A stretch of 64,000 nucleotides of DNA, taken from assembly GCA_023639215.1 (NCBI GenBank), contig CP097899.1, forward strand, positions 1,246,501-1,310,500. The letters are read 5' to 3'. The DNA is from Candidatus Pristimantibacillus lignocellulolyticus. Its GTDB lineage: Bacteria > Bacillota > Bacilli > Paenibacillales > Paenibacillaceae. The notes under the pieces were generated by a model. That model had not been told where the DNA came from. It saw only the letters and a list, made by a program, of their open reading frames with translations, and made no database searches. Below are positions 36,036 through 44,600 of this stretch, piece by piece (within the stretch, counting starts at the first letter, position 1; each line of letters starts with the position of its first letter). The translations under genes were made by a program, and so were the position numbers.

Positions 36036-37277
36036 ATGTCAGTAAATTACGTAAAATTACTTGAACTAGTAGCTATAGAAAAGAATAATGAAAAATCATA
36101 TTTGCGAATAAAATTAACTGGTGAGCAAGAATTTTACGTTTTGTGGGAAATTGACTGCGAAACTGCTGGAAATTTCACAAATATATTTGAAATTGACGGT
36201 TATCATAAATATAGATTATCGTTACATACAGCATTTGACACATCCGTAAACCAATTTATTAGCTCATTTACAAAAACATACCGAGATATAAGTGATCGGA
36301 TATATTTCACATGTTCAAATCAATACAAAAACAGTTTAGAATCTATAAAAAACAGCCAAAGTATTACTGATTTGAATAAGCTACCTTTTATATCTATGGA
36401 TCTATCCGTACATAATGTCACAACGATTGAAAACATAACCAAAAAAAACATAGTAACTACCACGAAATACTACAATACAATAACAAAATGGGTAATTGCG
36501 ATGATTAGCGTTGTATTGTTCATAATATTTGTTTACTTAGATCATCATTCAAAAACTACTACAAATAAAAGTACCACTGCAATTGTTTCTAATTCAGGGT
36601 TTAAAATGATCACTAATCTTTCAAAAATTGAAAGAAGTAATGTTATCTCCACTATTACAATAGAAAATGTTGATACTAAGCCGTCTGGTCTTCCTTATAT
36701 AACAATTGTTGATTCCTTAACATACAGTATTCCGGAAGGATACGTCGCTCTTACATTTGATGATGGTCCTTCTAAGTACACAATGGCAATTACCGATATA
36801 TTAAAGCAATATGAGGTCGGTGGTACTTTTTTTTTCTTGGGAATTAACGCCAAAAAACTTCCTGACCATGTCCGATATGTACAATCAAATGGTTATTCTA
36901 TTGGTAGTCATTCTATGGACCATTCTGAAATGACGAAGCTCTCCATTGAAGCACAAAAAAATCAACTTTTACAGTCTTCTAAGATAATCGAGGATATTAC
37001 GAAGGAAGAAGTAGTCCTCTTTAGACCACCGTATGGAGACGTAAATGAACAAGTAGAAGATATAATATATAATAACGAATTCAAAATAGTACTTTGGAAT
37101 AGGGATTCTGAAGACTGGAAAACTAATGATTCTAATAAGATATTCAAATATGTACGTGACACTGATGTATCTGGATCAATCATCATTTTTCACGAATCTA
37201 AATCTGTTATTGATGCTTTACCGAAAATAATAGAAAATTTACAAGAACGAAATTTGAAAATTGTCAATTTACATTAA
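36036..37277 (+). CDS. Membrane-anchored NodB-type polysaccharide deacetylase with cytosolic N-domain
   Basis: Protein of 413 residues. About residues 1-145 form a non-secretory N-terminal domain with no motif I recognise; a single helix follows (WVIAMISVVLFIIFVYL, about 151-168), then a short linker and a NodB domain outside the cell. The deacetylase motifs are ALTFDDGPSKYT (catalytic and metal aspartates), SHSMDHSEM (metal histidines), LFRPPYGDVN and a C-terminal IIIFHES with the catalytic histidine. Family members de-N-acetylate peptidoglycan or chitin-like polymers. AGAAAGGGA precedes the ATG. Type II topology with a sizeable cytosolic domain is unusual for this family and fits with the coiled-coil protein just upstream. 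Confidence 0.88.
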   Translation: MSVNYVKLLELVAIEKNNEKSYLRIKLTGEQEFYVLWEIDCETAGNFTNIFEIDGYHKYRLSLHTAFDTSVNQFISSFTKTYRDISDRIYFTCSNQYKNSLESIKNSQSITDLNKLPFISMDLSVHNVTTIENITKKNIVTTTKYYNTITKWVIAMISVVLFIIFVYLDHHSKTTTNKSTTAIVSNSGFKMITNLSKIERSNVISTITIENVDTKPSGLPYITIVDSLTYSIPEGYVALTFDDGPSKYTMAITDILKQYEVGGTFFFLGINAKKLPDHVRYVQSNGYSIGSHSMDHSEMTKLSIEAQKNQLLQSSKIIEDITKEEVVLFRPPYGDVNEQVEDIIYNNEFKIVLWNRDSEDWKTNDSNKIFKYVRDTDVSGSIIIFHESKSVIDALPKIIENLQERNLKIVNLH

Positions 37278-37353
37278 ACTAATTATAGTAAAAGTAATAG
37301 GTCCTCTAGACGATTAACTATTTCGTTTTCGTTTAGTTGATCTTTATTTTTAT

Positions 37354-37659
37354 CTACTGAGTAGATTCAGAAAATTGAATTGATTGGATTTTTTCAGTGG
37401 ATGAATCAAACTGGATTGATACATAAACCTCAAACTCTTTGCCCTCTTTGTTTCTAATCCATAGTTTAAATTTCTCTTCACACTTATATGTTGTTAAATC
37501 TTTACGACCGATGTATTTATAATCAATAATGTCTGCGCTGTAACGTTTTTGTGTCGCGTCTACTGCTATACTACCCCATTTTGCGTATTCAGGCTCAGCT
37601 TCTACTGAGACTGCGAACATAATTAATAGAGTTAATAATGATATCATTAATTTTCTCAT
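37354..37659 (-). CDS. Small secreted DUF3889-type protein
   Basis: Secreted protein of 101 residues. The N-terminal signal (MRKLMISLLTLLIMFAVSVEA) is followed by a short mature domain beginning EPEYAKWGSIAVDATQKRY, with IIDYKYIGRKDLT and ending in a beta-rich part (FEVYVSIQFDSSTEKIQSI). YAKWG-x-IAV-x-x-TQ is characteristic, as I recall, of the DUF3889 family of Bacillus secreted proteins of unknown role. ATG at 37659 has AGGTGG seven bases upstream; GTG at 37668 overlaps that site. No clear partner. Confidence 0.75.
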   Translation of the reverse strand: MRKLMISLLTLLIMFAVSVEAEPEYAKWGSIAVDATQKRYSADIIDYKYIGRKDLTTYKCEEKFKLWIRNKEGKEFEVYVSIQFDSSTEKIQSIQFSESTQ

Positions 37660-37712
37660 AATAACCACCTATCTAGAGAATATACTAATAATATCTCCTC
37701 TATTATCCCGAC

Positions 37713-38111
37713 CTATTCCTTAACAAATCTGAATTGATTATTCATCCCTATAATCTTCATTTGTTCAGTTAATGAGTCAATTACAAGTATAGAATTAACA
37801 TTTTCTTCATTTATAATCGATAATTCTGTACTAACACTTCGACTTTCCCCTTGAACAATTCTTCACGAATTATACAGTATTTCTCTAGACTCTTCGTTTT
37901 CTACTCTATGAGAATGATTGAGAAATTCCTCTAACCTTCCAGCTATATTCTTCCCAAGAACGGAAATAAACTCTAAACCAGATTGATTTCGTCTTTGCTC
38001 TTGTTTGATAGAGTGCTTGTTGTCATAAAACATATAAAAATTATACGTGATAGATGCTACTAAAAGTAGTACGAGAAGATTTCTCATCTTATTTTTCATC
38101 ACTCTACTCAC
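37713..38111 (-). pseudogene. Small membrane protein gene interrupted by in-frame TGA
   Basis: The open frame from 38111 gives 82 residues with one N-terminal helix (NLLVLLLVASITYNFYMFY) and stops at TGA (37863-37865). The same frame continues without stop for 49 more codons (RIVQGESRSVSTELSIINEE ... QFRFVKE) to TAG at 37713-37715, and the extension has amino-acid composition like the rest. This looks like a nonsense mutation in a gene of about 132 codons, although readthrough or a shortened functional protein cannot be excluded. Start is uncertain among GTG 38111, GTG 38102 and ATG 38099. No family recognised. Confidence 0.6.
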
Positions 38112-38163
38112 CCTCTTCCCAAATCATATTATTCTTAAAATAAAAAATAAGTGTTGAGGATTA

Positions 38164-38790
38164 CTATCTTCGTTTTCTCCAAATCAAGACAACTATTATA
38201 CCAAGTACTACAATCCCAACAGCTATTACCCAAACATATAAAGAAGTACGCTCAATTCCCTCATCAACATTTACTTGTTCTATTGGTAATTTACCTTCGC
38301 CTAAGTCAACTAAATCTCTCTTAAGATTTACTTGTTCCATGGGTAATTTACCTTCACCTAATATTGTTAGATCCTCTTCCGCTTGAGCTAATATATTCGT
38401 TCGATCACACATTATGGAAACAAGTTGCTCTTTTTCTCCATACATAGTAGATAAACTGGCATATACTAAATATTCCTTACCTTCTTCAAAGTGATATCCG
38501 CAATCACCGCCACCGCCTCCAGTATGAATAATAATTTGAGACTCTGATCCTCCCTTCCATATCTCACTAACTTCGAATAATGCAGATTTCGTCATATATC
38601 CATTCAAGTTTTTAACTTCTTTAACTTCAAGTACACGACCAGAAAAAACTGCTTCAGACCGATTAAGTTCTTCTTCGACAGTTAAAGGTTCGGCACAAGA
38701 ACAAGCATATACACTCGAAGGAGCAACTATAGTCACCATACTTACAATGAAACAGATGAGTAGAACCAAATTTATTTTTCTTTTCATCAT
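38164..38790 (-). CDS. Secreted NTR/TIMP-like domain protein with C-terminal membrane anchor
   Basis: Protein of 208 residues. A signal peptide (LVLLICFIVSMVTIVAPSSVYA) precedes CSCAEP at the start of the mature chain, as in bacterial TIMP/netrin-like domains. Other cysteines occur in GGGDCGYHF and SIMCDR, suggesting two disulphides. A linker holds a 12-residue motif twice (LGEGKLPMEQVN and LGEGKLPIEQVN, 19 residues apart). A C-terminal helix (VWVIAVGIVVLGIIVVLIW) followed by RKRR anchors it outside. Bacterial NTR-like proteins are common in Bacilli with no settled function. AAGGGGGG sits just before the ATG. Confidence 0.8.
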   Translation of the reverse strand: MMKRKINLVLLICFIVSMVTIVAPSSVYACSCAEPLTVEEELNRSEAVFSGRVLEVKEVKNLNGYMTKSALFEVSEIWKGGSESQIIIHTGGGGGDCGYHFEEGKEYLVYASLSTMYGEKEQLVSIMCDRTNILAQAEEDLTILGEGKLPMEQVNLKRDLVDLGEGKLPIEQVNVDEGIERTSLYVWVIAVGIVVLGIIVVLIWRKRR

Positions 38791-38948
38791 AATCCCCCCT
38801 TATCTTAATATTAGTAATGCCTCACTTACTAAACGTTTTTAACAGAACTTATGTTACAATTTTATCCAATTATAAATGAAGGATTATTTCCACTAAACTT
38901 CCATTAAAGTTGTCTCGAGGATCTATTTATTTTACAATGAGATTATCT
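38791..38948. other. Divergent intergenic region upstream of the FusB-like gene
   Basis: No gene seen. It presumably carries promoters for the NTR-like gene (minus) and the FusB-like transcript (plus). Confidence 0.4.
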
Positions 38949-38965
38949 AAAGGGGGTCGGTAGTG

Positions 38966-39013
38966 ATGGTAAATCAAGTTGCCGGGATGAGCAACGACTC
39001 ATGCAAAGCCTGA
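38966..39013 (+). promoter_or_regulatory. Putative leader peptide of the FusB-like gene
   Basis: ATG 38966 opens a 15-residue frame, MVNQVAGMSNDSCKA, ending at TGA 39011-39013. AAAGGGGG lies nine bases upstream (38949-38956); a GTG at 38963 is in frame and six bases from it. This is one of the strongest ribosome sites in the region with no gene otherwise attached. It ends 120 bases before the FusB-like start. Leader peptides of this kind drive induction of many ribosome-targeted resistance genes, including fusB. Confidence 0.55.
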
Positions 39014-39092
39014 TGTAGGGGCGATACTTTGTGTGGGGGTGGACGGTTCATTTAACTTTCGCTCTATATCGTTTCTAAGAATCGGTTTTGCA

Positions 39093-39122
39093 CCTTATTG
39101 AATTTTCGATTATATCATAAGG
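39093..39122 (+). promoter_or_regulatory. Possible SD-sequestering hairpin before FusB-like gene
   Basis: CCTTAT (39093-39098) can pair with ATAAGG (39117-39122), which is part of the AAGGGG ribosome site of the FusB-like gene. With the leader peptide upstream this suggests translational attenuation. The stem is only six base pairs with an 18-base loop, so support is moderate. Confidence 0.45.
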
Positions 39123-39133
39123 GGCTGAAAAGC

Positions 39134-39793
39134 ATGAGCAATACATTCATTAGAAACCATCAATACAATCTGATTAAGAAGCAAGTAAGTTTGCTACAAA
39201 ATGCCTATAATACGGCAAACAATCAGAAAGTCATACAGTCAGTCCGAGAACAAGCTCAAGTTACTGTTTTAGAGACTTGTCCGGTAACCAACGAGCAACA
39301 ACTGCAATCTCTCAATGCAATTTCTACAATTAACTCAACAACTGAATTTCAATCGTACTTGAATTCACTTGAACCTTATGTAGAGGAATTCCCTAAATTA
39401 ACGGATATCCAGTTGAAGAAGCTGTTTCCAAAAATCAAAAAACTGAAGACGCCGAATTGGGCGGAGCTTGATTACCGCTATGTCACCTATCTCGGTTGGA
39501 CTGATATCGCTACGAACAAAATGTTTCTCATTTATCGTCTAGATAATCAAATTGTCGGAATAGAAGGAAGGTTTACTCCCACACATAAAAAAGGCGTATG
39601 CTTTCTATGTAATAAGCATGAGAAGGTAGCTTTATTCACCTCGGTTATTAAGGCAAAGCCGGCAAAAGCATCTCCGGATTATTATAAGGCGATGGGTAAC
39701 TATATGTGTGTGAACAGTAATACTTGCAACCATAATATTACGAATGTAACTGTATTAGACAAATTTTTCCGAGATGTCTTAGGAAAATTATAA
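39134..39793 (+). CDS. FusB/FusC-type EF-G-binding protein
   Basis: Protein of 219 residues with the length and layout of FusB/FusC, which bind elongation factor G and rescue ribosomes stalled by fusidic acid. The N-terminal helical part starts MSNTFIRNHQYNLIKKQV, comparable to the HQYN start of FusB. The C-terminal treble-clef zinc domain has ligands in VCFLCNKHEKVALF and YMCVNSNTCNHN (C-x-x-C and C ... C). YVTYLGWTDIATNKMFLIY and VGIEGRF are also family-like. The start is ATG 39134, nine bases from AAGGGG. A leader peptide and an SD-pairing element lie upstream. A perfect palindromic terminator follows. Homologues in environmental Bacilli are common and may not always confer resistance. Confidence 0.88.
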   Translation: MSNTFIRNHQYNLIKKQVSLLQNAYNTANNQKVIQSVREQAQVTVLETCPVTNEQQLQSLNAISTINSTTEFQSYLNSLEPYVEEFPKLTDIQLKKLFPKIKKLKTPNWAELDYRYVTYLGWTDIATNKMFLIYRLDNQIVGIEGRFTPTHKKGVCFLCNKHEKVALFTSVIKAKPAKASPDYYKAMGNYMCVNSNTCNHNITNVTVLDKFFRDVLGKL

Positions 39794-39803
39794 TTAGATT
39801 AGA

Positions 39804-39836
39804 AATACTGCCGAATATTCGGCAGTATTTTTTTTT
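39804..39836 (+). terminator. Terminator after FusB-like gene
   Basis: AATACTGCCGAATATTCGGCAGTATT, a perfect palindrome (arms AATACTGCCGAAT / ATTCGGCAGTATT), followed by a long T-run. Confidence 0.93.
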
Positions 39837-39861
39837 ACAAACATGCTGTCTAATAACTTAA

Positions 39862-39891
39862 GAAAACGACAGTCGAATATCCGACTGTCGT
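39862..39891 (-). terminator. Terminator of the minus-strand gene at 39902
   Basis: On the minus strand ACGACAGTCG and CGACTGTCGT form a 10-bp stem followed by TTTTCTT. Confidence 0.85.
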
Positions 39892-39901
39892 TACAATATT
39901 A

Positions 39902-40342
39902 TTAGCGTCGTTTCCAGTTGTTTTTCACAAAAATAAGAACAATAATTAACAAGAATGCCCCGACGATATACCATACAACTTTTTTCCAATTAAATAGTGC
40001 ACCTGCATATTCCCCATTGTAGTCCGCTTTTACAAATGATCCATCATTCACCTTTATTGCAATTGCATCTTTGATGTCAACGCCTTTAATATTGTAATAT
40101 TCCGTACCTTTGGGATAGTGATTCGAAAAATTACCCCAGTATGTGCCTTCCTCGTCTGAATACGATGTAACTTTCCCAATTTTAGAACCGATTTGATCTG
40201 TTTCTATTGAATTGTCCGTAATGATATAGGATTCACCATCATTCACAACAAATCTGTGAGCCCAATCCGCATAAATTGACTCTGTTCCAAAAAAAGTGCT
40301 TGCCAGCCAAAGTGAAATTAGTAAAAACAGAGCTTTCTTCAA
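39902..40342 (-). CDS. Secreted/membrane protein of unknown function
   Basis: Protein of 146 residues if started at TTG 40342, six bases after AAGGAGGG; an ATG at 40366 would place that ribosome site inside the coding region. The N-terminus is a signal sequence (KKALFLLISLWLASTFFGTESIYA), then an extracytoplasmic part of about 90 residues rich in aromatic and acidic residues (DSIETD-like and YWGNFSNHYPKGTEYYN), and a C-terminal helix (VVWYIVGAFLLIIVLIFV) ending KNNWKRR. Its plan resembles the NTR-like protein at 38164 (signal, ectodomain, helix, basic end). No family recognised. Confidence 0.65.
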   Translation of the reverse strand: MKKALFLLISLWLASTFFGTESIYADWAHRFVVNDGESYIITDNSIETDQIGSKIGKVTSYSDEEGTYWGNFSNHYPKGTEYYNIKGVDIKDAIAIKVNDGSFVKADYNGEYAGALFNWKKVVWYIVGAFLLIIVLIFVKNNWKRR

Positions 40343-40404
40343 ACTATCCCTCCTTGTTTCTTCCATTCATTAGCCGATAATAGAGATGTATTGTTGCACT
40401 TTGA

Positions 40405-40749
40405 CTAGTACAGAAAATAAACCAAATTTACACCCAGTATTAGCACAATAAGTGAAACAATATATTCTCTTGTGCCCTTAAGAAACTTCCAATCTATAAA
40501 TGTCTGAAATCCCAGTGCCATTATTATAAATATGATAATAAACCTCTTCATAACATCGCCATATAATTCATCTAAACTAAACAAAATAATTACGGTAATA
40601 AAACCAATGGTTACAAGTATAATCTTACCCCACATATTAACTTTCTTACCCGCTTCAGTAAGTTCTTCTCTATCAGTATCAACAATCTCTTTTCTTAAAA
40701 TCCAATGCGTGAGAGTGAGGAATAAAGATATTAATAAAATAGTAGTCAC
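40405..40749 (-). CDS. Small multi-helix membrane protein (DUF4181-like)
   Basis: Protein of 114 residues starting at GTG 40749 (AGAGGAG upstream). Four hydrophobic helices: TTILLISLFLTLTHWIL, MWGKIILVTIGFITVIILF, RFIIIFIIMALGFQTFI and YIVSLIVLILGVNLVYFLY. The layout, with an N-terminal helix, LRK and a conserved WGKIIL, recalls DUF4181 membrane proteins of Bacilli, though this is from memory of the pattern. No functional inference is possible. Confidence 0.6.
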   Translation of the reverse strand: MTTILLISLFLTLTHWILRKEIVDTDREELTEAGKKVNMWGKIILVTIGFITVIILFSLDELYGDVMKRFIIIFIIMALGFQTFIDWKFLKGTREYIVSLIVLILGVNLVYFLY

Positions 40750-40856
40750 TGTTAGGTCTCCTCTTGTAGTAAAAAGTCTTAGTACGTAATAAATAGTCTA
40801 TGTTAAACAATATATTCCAAATCTAACAACTTTCATTTGGTTTTGCAATGACATCT

Positions 40857-41174
40857 CTATTCTTTTAATACTCCTGTATATAAGTTATCTTTACCTAGAG
40901 TTATCTCTATCGTATTACTCCCAAGCTTAATTTTATCTTTGAATGCAGTTATCTCAATTTCTGCATTGGTCGCTGCTGGTTGTTGCGAGGCATCCTTTAA
41001 CAAAGGCGACCAGTATATCGTTTCACCGGGCTTAACAGTTGCTCCGTTATTAAGGTATGTTATTTGAGATTCAGCTCTATTCCATAGTAACAATTGACCA
41101 TCAGTATATTTTAATTTAATTATATCCGCATCTTCACTTGCAATAGTAACAGGTAACCCAGGAACACTACTCTC
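40857..41174 (-). pseudogene. 3' fragment of an extracytoplasmic-domain gene, lacking its 5' part
   Basis: An open frame of about 105 codons that begins after a TGA and has no start codon with a ribosome site. It reads ESSVPGLPVTIASEDADIIK, then LLLWNRAESQITYLNNGATV and ETIYWSPLL, ending YTGVLKE. It overlaps the last codons of the truncated sigma gene in another frame. The beta-rich sequence looks like the C-terminal ectodomain of a larger protein. The simplest reading is that a deletion joined this tail to the sigma factor gene, removing the sigma 3' end and the 5' part of this gene, which may have encoded its anti-sigma factor or target. Confidence 0.6.
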
Positions 41175-41464
41175 TCATTATGATGATTAGGAAGAGGCAC
41201 TTCCTCATAAGTTGTAAACCATTTCTTCCATGGACTTCTGATTATATCTTTACAAGTATTTATCGTTACTCGTATAACCCAAGCCTTCTCATGCTCAGCA
41301 TCTTTAAAAGTTTGCGAGTGTTTGAATAGCTTAATATATACCTCCTGACACGCATCCTGTGCATCAGCCAAGTTTCCTAGGTGAGATAATGCCAAACGTA
41401 GAACCATATCAGCGTACTTGTTGACCAATATTTCCATGATTTCATGTTTACTCATGCCATCCAT
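41120..41464 (-). pseudogene. Truncated ECF sigma factor (region 2 only)
   Basis: The N-terminal 90 residues are a good sigma-70 region 2 of ECF type: LVNKYADMVLRLALSHLGNL, DAQDACQEVYIKLFKH and HEKAWVIRVTINTCKDIIRSPWKKW. ECF factors normally continue for another 70-90 residues with region 4, the -35-binding helix-turn-helix. Here the frame runs out after EVPLPNHHNERVV into GYLLLLQVKMRI and stops, and an unrelated tail fragment follows in another frame. Without region 4 it should not recognise promoters. GAGGGG precedes the ATG. It is scored as a deletion-derived pseudogene, though a short region-2 protein could still be made. Confidence 0.75.
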
Positions 41465-41598
41465 CTGTTACCCCTCACCTTCTTCTACATGTAACACGTA
41501 CTAAAACAGAAAAATGTTTCAATCCGTTTTATTTACTTTTCAAATCTGTTGTAAATCTAATAAATATTATCCTCTATATATCTTCTTAATTAAATTGA

Positions 41599-41645
41599 AA
41601 ATGCCGAGTCAAGGGAGTTATTACGTTCCCCTCTACTCGGCATTT
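41599..41645 (-). terminator. Terminator after MMPL gene
   Basis: AAATGCCGAGT pairs with ACTCGGCATTT, with an inner GGGGA-type pairing, 16 bases past the MMPL stop. Confidence 0.82.
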
Positions 41646-41660
41646 CACATTCTATTTCAA

Positions 41661-44600
41661 TTACTCTTCACTAGATCGACGCTTACTTGCTTTTCCCATT
41701 AAAGACATAATAGCAGGCATAAATGCTGGCAACATAATGAGACTTAATATTATTAATCCAAATATAACCATAATAGCTACTTCAATTAATGTATATATTC
41801 CTGATGGAATTAGCGCGGCAAATGTTCCACCAAGAATAACCGCAGCCGAGATAACGACACCTCCGATATTACGCGCGGCAACAAGTATCGCATCTTTCTC
41901 AATATGTTGTACTTCACGATAACGCATCATAAGGAATATACTATAATCTACGCCAAGCGCAACAATCATAATAAATCCGAAGAATGGTACGTTCCAACCA
42001 ACAGCTTCAACCTTTAAGATCTCTGTAGTTACTAATTCCGTAAGTCCAAGTGATACGAGATAAGTTATCAATAAGGAAGCTACAATAATGAGCGAGCTCC
42101 ACAACGATCTTGTTATAAATAGTAATACAATGCCTATTCCAATTAGCATCATAACCGCTGTTCGATTCAGATCGGAGCTTGAAATTTGTTGAAGATCTAC
42201 ATTTTGTGCTGACTTTCCACCAAGTGCATACTCTCCATCTTGTAATATGCTGCCCTCAATAGATGCTTGAAGCTGCTTATTCACATTTTGTACGATAGTA
42301 ATCGCTTCTTTGCTATATGGATTGACTGACAGTACAATATTCATCGTTACATACTTACGATCATCGGACATATACATATCCATCGATTGCTGGAATTCAT
42401 CGCTTGCAATAATGTCGTCAGGAATATAAAATTTCTGAGCAGCTGATGAACCACTTAAACCAATTAAATAGTTTTGAGCTTCCGTCAATCCTTCACTGAT
42501 CTGGTCTAATCCATTCGTACTTTCGGATAAGCCACTTTGTAACTCTGTCATCTGTTCAACAAGACCAGTTAATTTAGCTAATACTTCACGTTGTCCATCA
42601 TTAATCTGTCCAATACCCGATGCAAGTTCTCCACTTTTCCCAGCGATCTCGGCTGAACCTTGTGAACCTTCTTCTAAACCTTTGCTTAAACGATCTGATC
42701 CTGCGATAAGTGCGGTAACACCGTCATTCATTAATCCAAACGCACCGTTCACTGCGAGCAATGATTCATTCGCTGTCGCTAATGCCGACATCGCTGCTAC
42801 ATGTTGTGAACTAAATTGATCAAGACCAGTAACTAATTCGGACAGTTGTGTCTGTGCTGAAGCCGCTATTGCGAGCGTCGTCTGAATACTCGCATGATTC
42901 ACTAGCTCTGGTTGTTCTTCGATAAGCAGATTCATGCTCTGCTCGATTTGCTTATAACCTTCAATAGTACCGTTAATCGCTTGCTTAATCGCTGTAAATT
43001 GATTTCCATATAAATTCAATCCTGAATATAATTCCGAGTATCCATCATACAAACGAGATACACCTGTAGAAAGCTCTGTAATATTACCCTGTAACGTTGT
43101 CAGCCCTGTTGCTAGTTCATCTGCTCCTGTAGCACCACTCTTTATTCCGTCTGACAGTTGCTCTAGTACATTGCCTAATTGTGTTGCCCCTGCTTGAACT
43201 GTGCTTGTTCCGTCAATTAGTTGTTGTATACTATTTAGATCATTGGTGTCCTGACCAGCTAACTGATCCTCTACACCTTTAAATCCATCATTAATTGTAT
43301 TAACTCCATCTGATACTTCATTCAATCCTGAATTAAGTTCGCTTGTTTGATCACTAATATATAATTCATTAATTTTTTCACCTTCAGGCCGCGTAACGGT
43401 AAATATATTCGATACGCCATCTACGTTTAATAAAGAAGCCGCTAATTCATCAATAGCTTGCAAATCTAATGTATTATCGAGCTCACGATCCATCTTCAAT
43501 ACTAACGATGTAGGTGATGAGAAACCTGCAGAATAATGCTCTTCAATTACATTAATCCCTTGCTTGGAGCGGAAATGATCTTCAACTTCAATAAGATCGT
43601 TATAGCTTAATACTCTACTGTATGACAACGCGATAGGAATACATAATGCCAGAATAAGAACTAATGTAATAATTGGTCGCATAACTGAAAACTTAGATAA
43701 CATTGCCCATAAACGACTATCACTATGTCCTTCGAACTTTTTCACCGGCCAGAACATTTTTTTGCCCATAATCGCCATAAAGAATGGATTTAACGTAAGT
43801 AGTACGAGAATTAGTACAGCAACACCTATAGCTACTGCTGAACTTGAACGATACACTTGGAATTCCGCGAATATTAGCGTAATAAAACCTATAAATACAG
43901 CCAATCCACTATATACTACTGTTTTTCCCGCTGTTTGGTACGTAGTTTTAATAGCTTCCAGAACATTGTTGGATCGACTGAGTTCTTCTTTGAATCGTGT
44001 AAATAATAGTATATTGTAGTCCGTACCAATCCCGAATAAGATAACGACTAGAAATACTTGTGTGAAATTAGAGAACGGATAATTAAAATGATCTACTAAC
44101 TGAGCAACAATACCCATCGATACAAGATACGATACACCTACCGATAGTAATGAGATAAGTGGAACGATTGGTGAACGGAATACAATAATAAGAACAATAA
44201 GTATAAATACGATGGCAATAACTTCTGTTCGTTGAATACCTTCTTGCAACGATTGTACAAAATCTTCTAATACTAATCCTGTACCCGTTAAATATGTTTC
44301 TATTCCTTCTTGATCAACCACTTCATTCAAACGATCCGCGATCTCCGTAATCGTTCCACTGTCCTGACTTACCGCAATTTGCATCAAGATCGTAGTTCCA
44401 TCCTCAGAGGCTAATTGCTTCTCCGCAGCTTCATGATCAAGATGCGTAGTCATCTCCACTATGCCGAGCTTACTACTTTCAGTCTTTAATTGCCCAATAA
44501 TACTTTCGACTTGAGTAAGTTGTGCTGTGGATAAAGCTTCATTCGTACCACTATTAAATACGGCAATAATATCATACGATGGATTATCTTTATCCTGCAT

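Noticed and set aside
38941..39060. GCAAAGCC-containing structured stretch considered as a c-di-GMP riboswitch or group II intron end
   Set aside because: Only a short match to the GEMM core (GCAAAGCC) without the paired GGCAAACC and tetraloop-receptor parts, and no domain V-like hairpin. A leader ORF with a strong SD explains it better.
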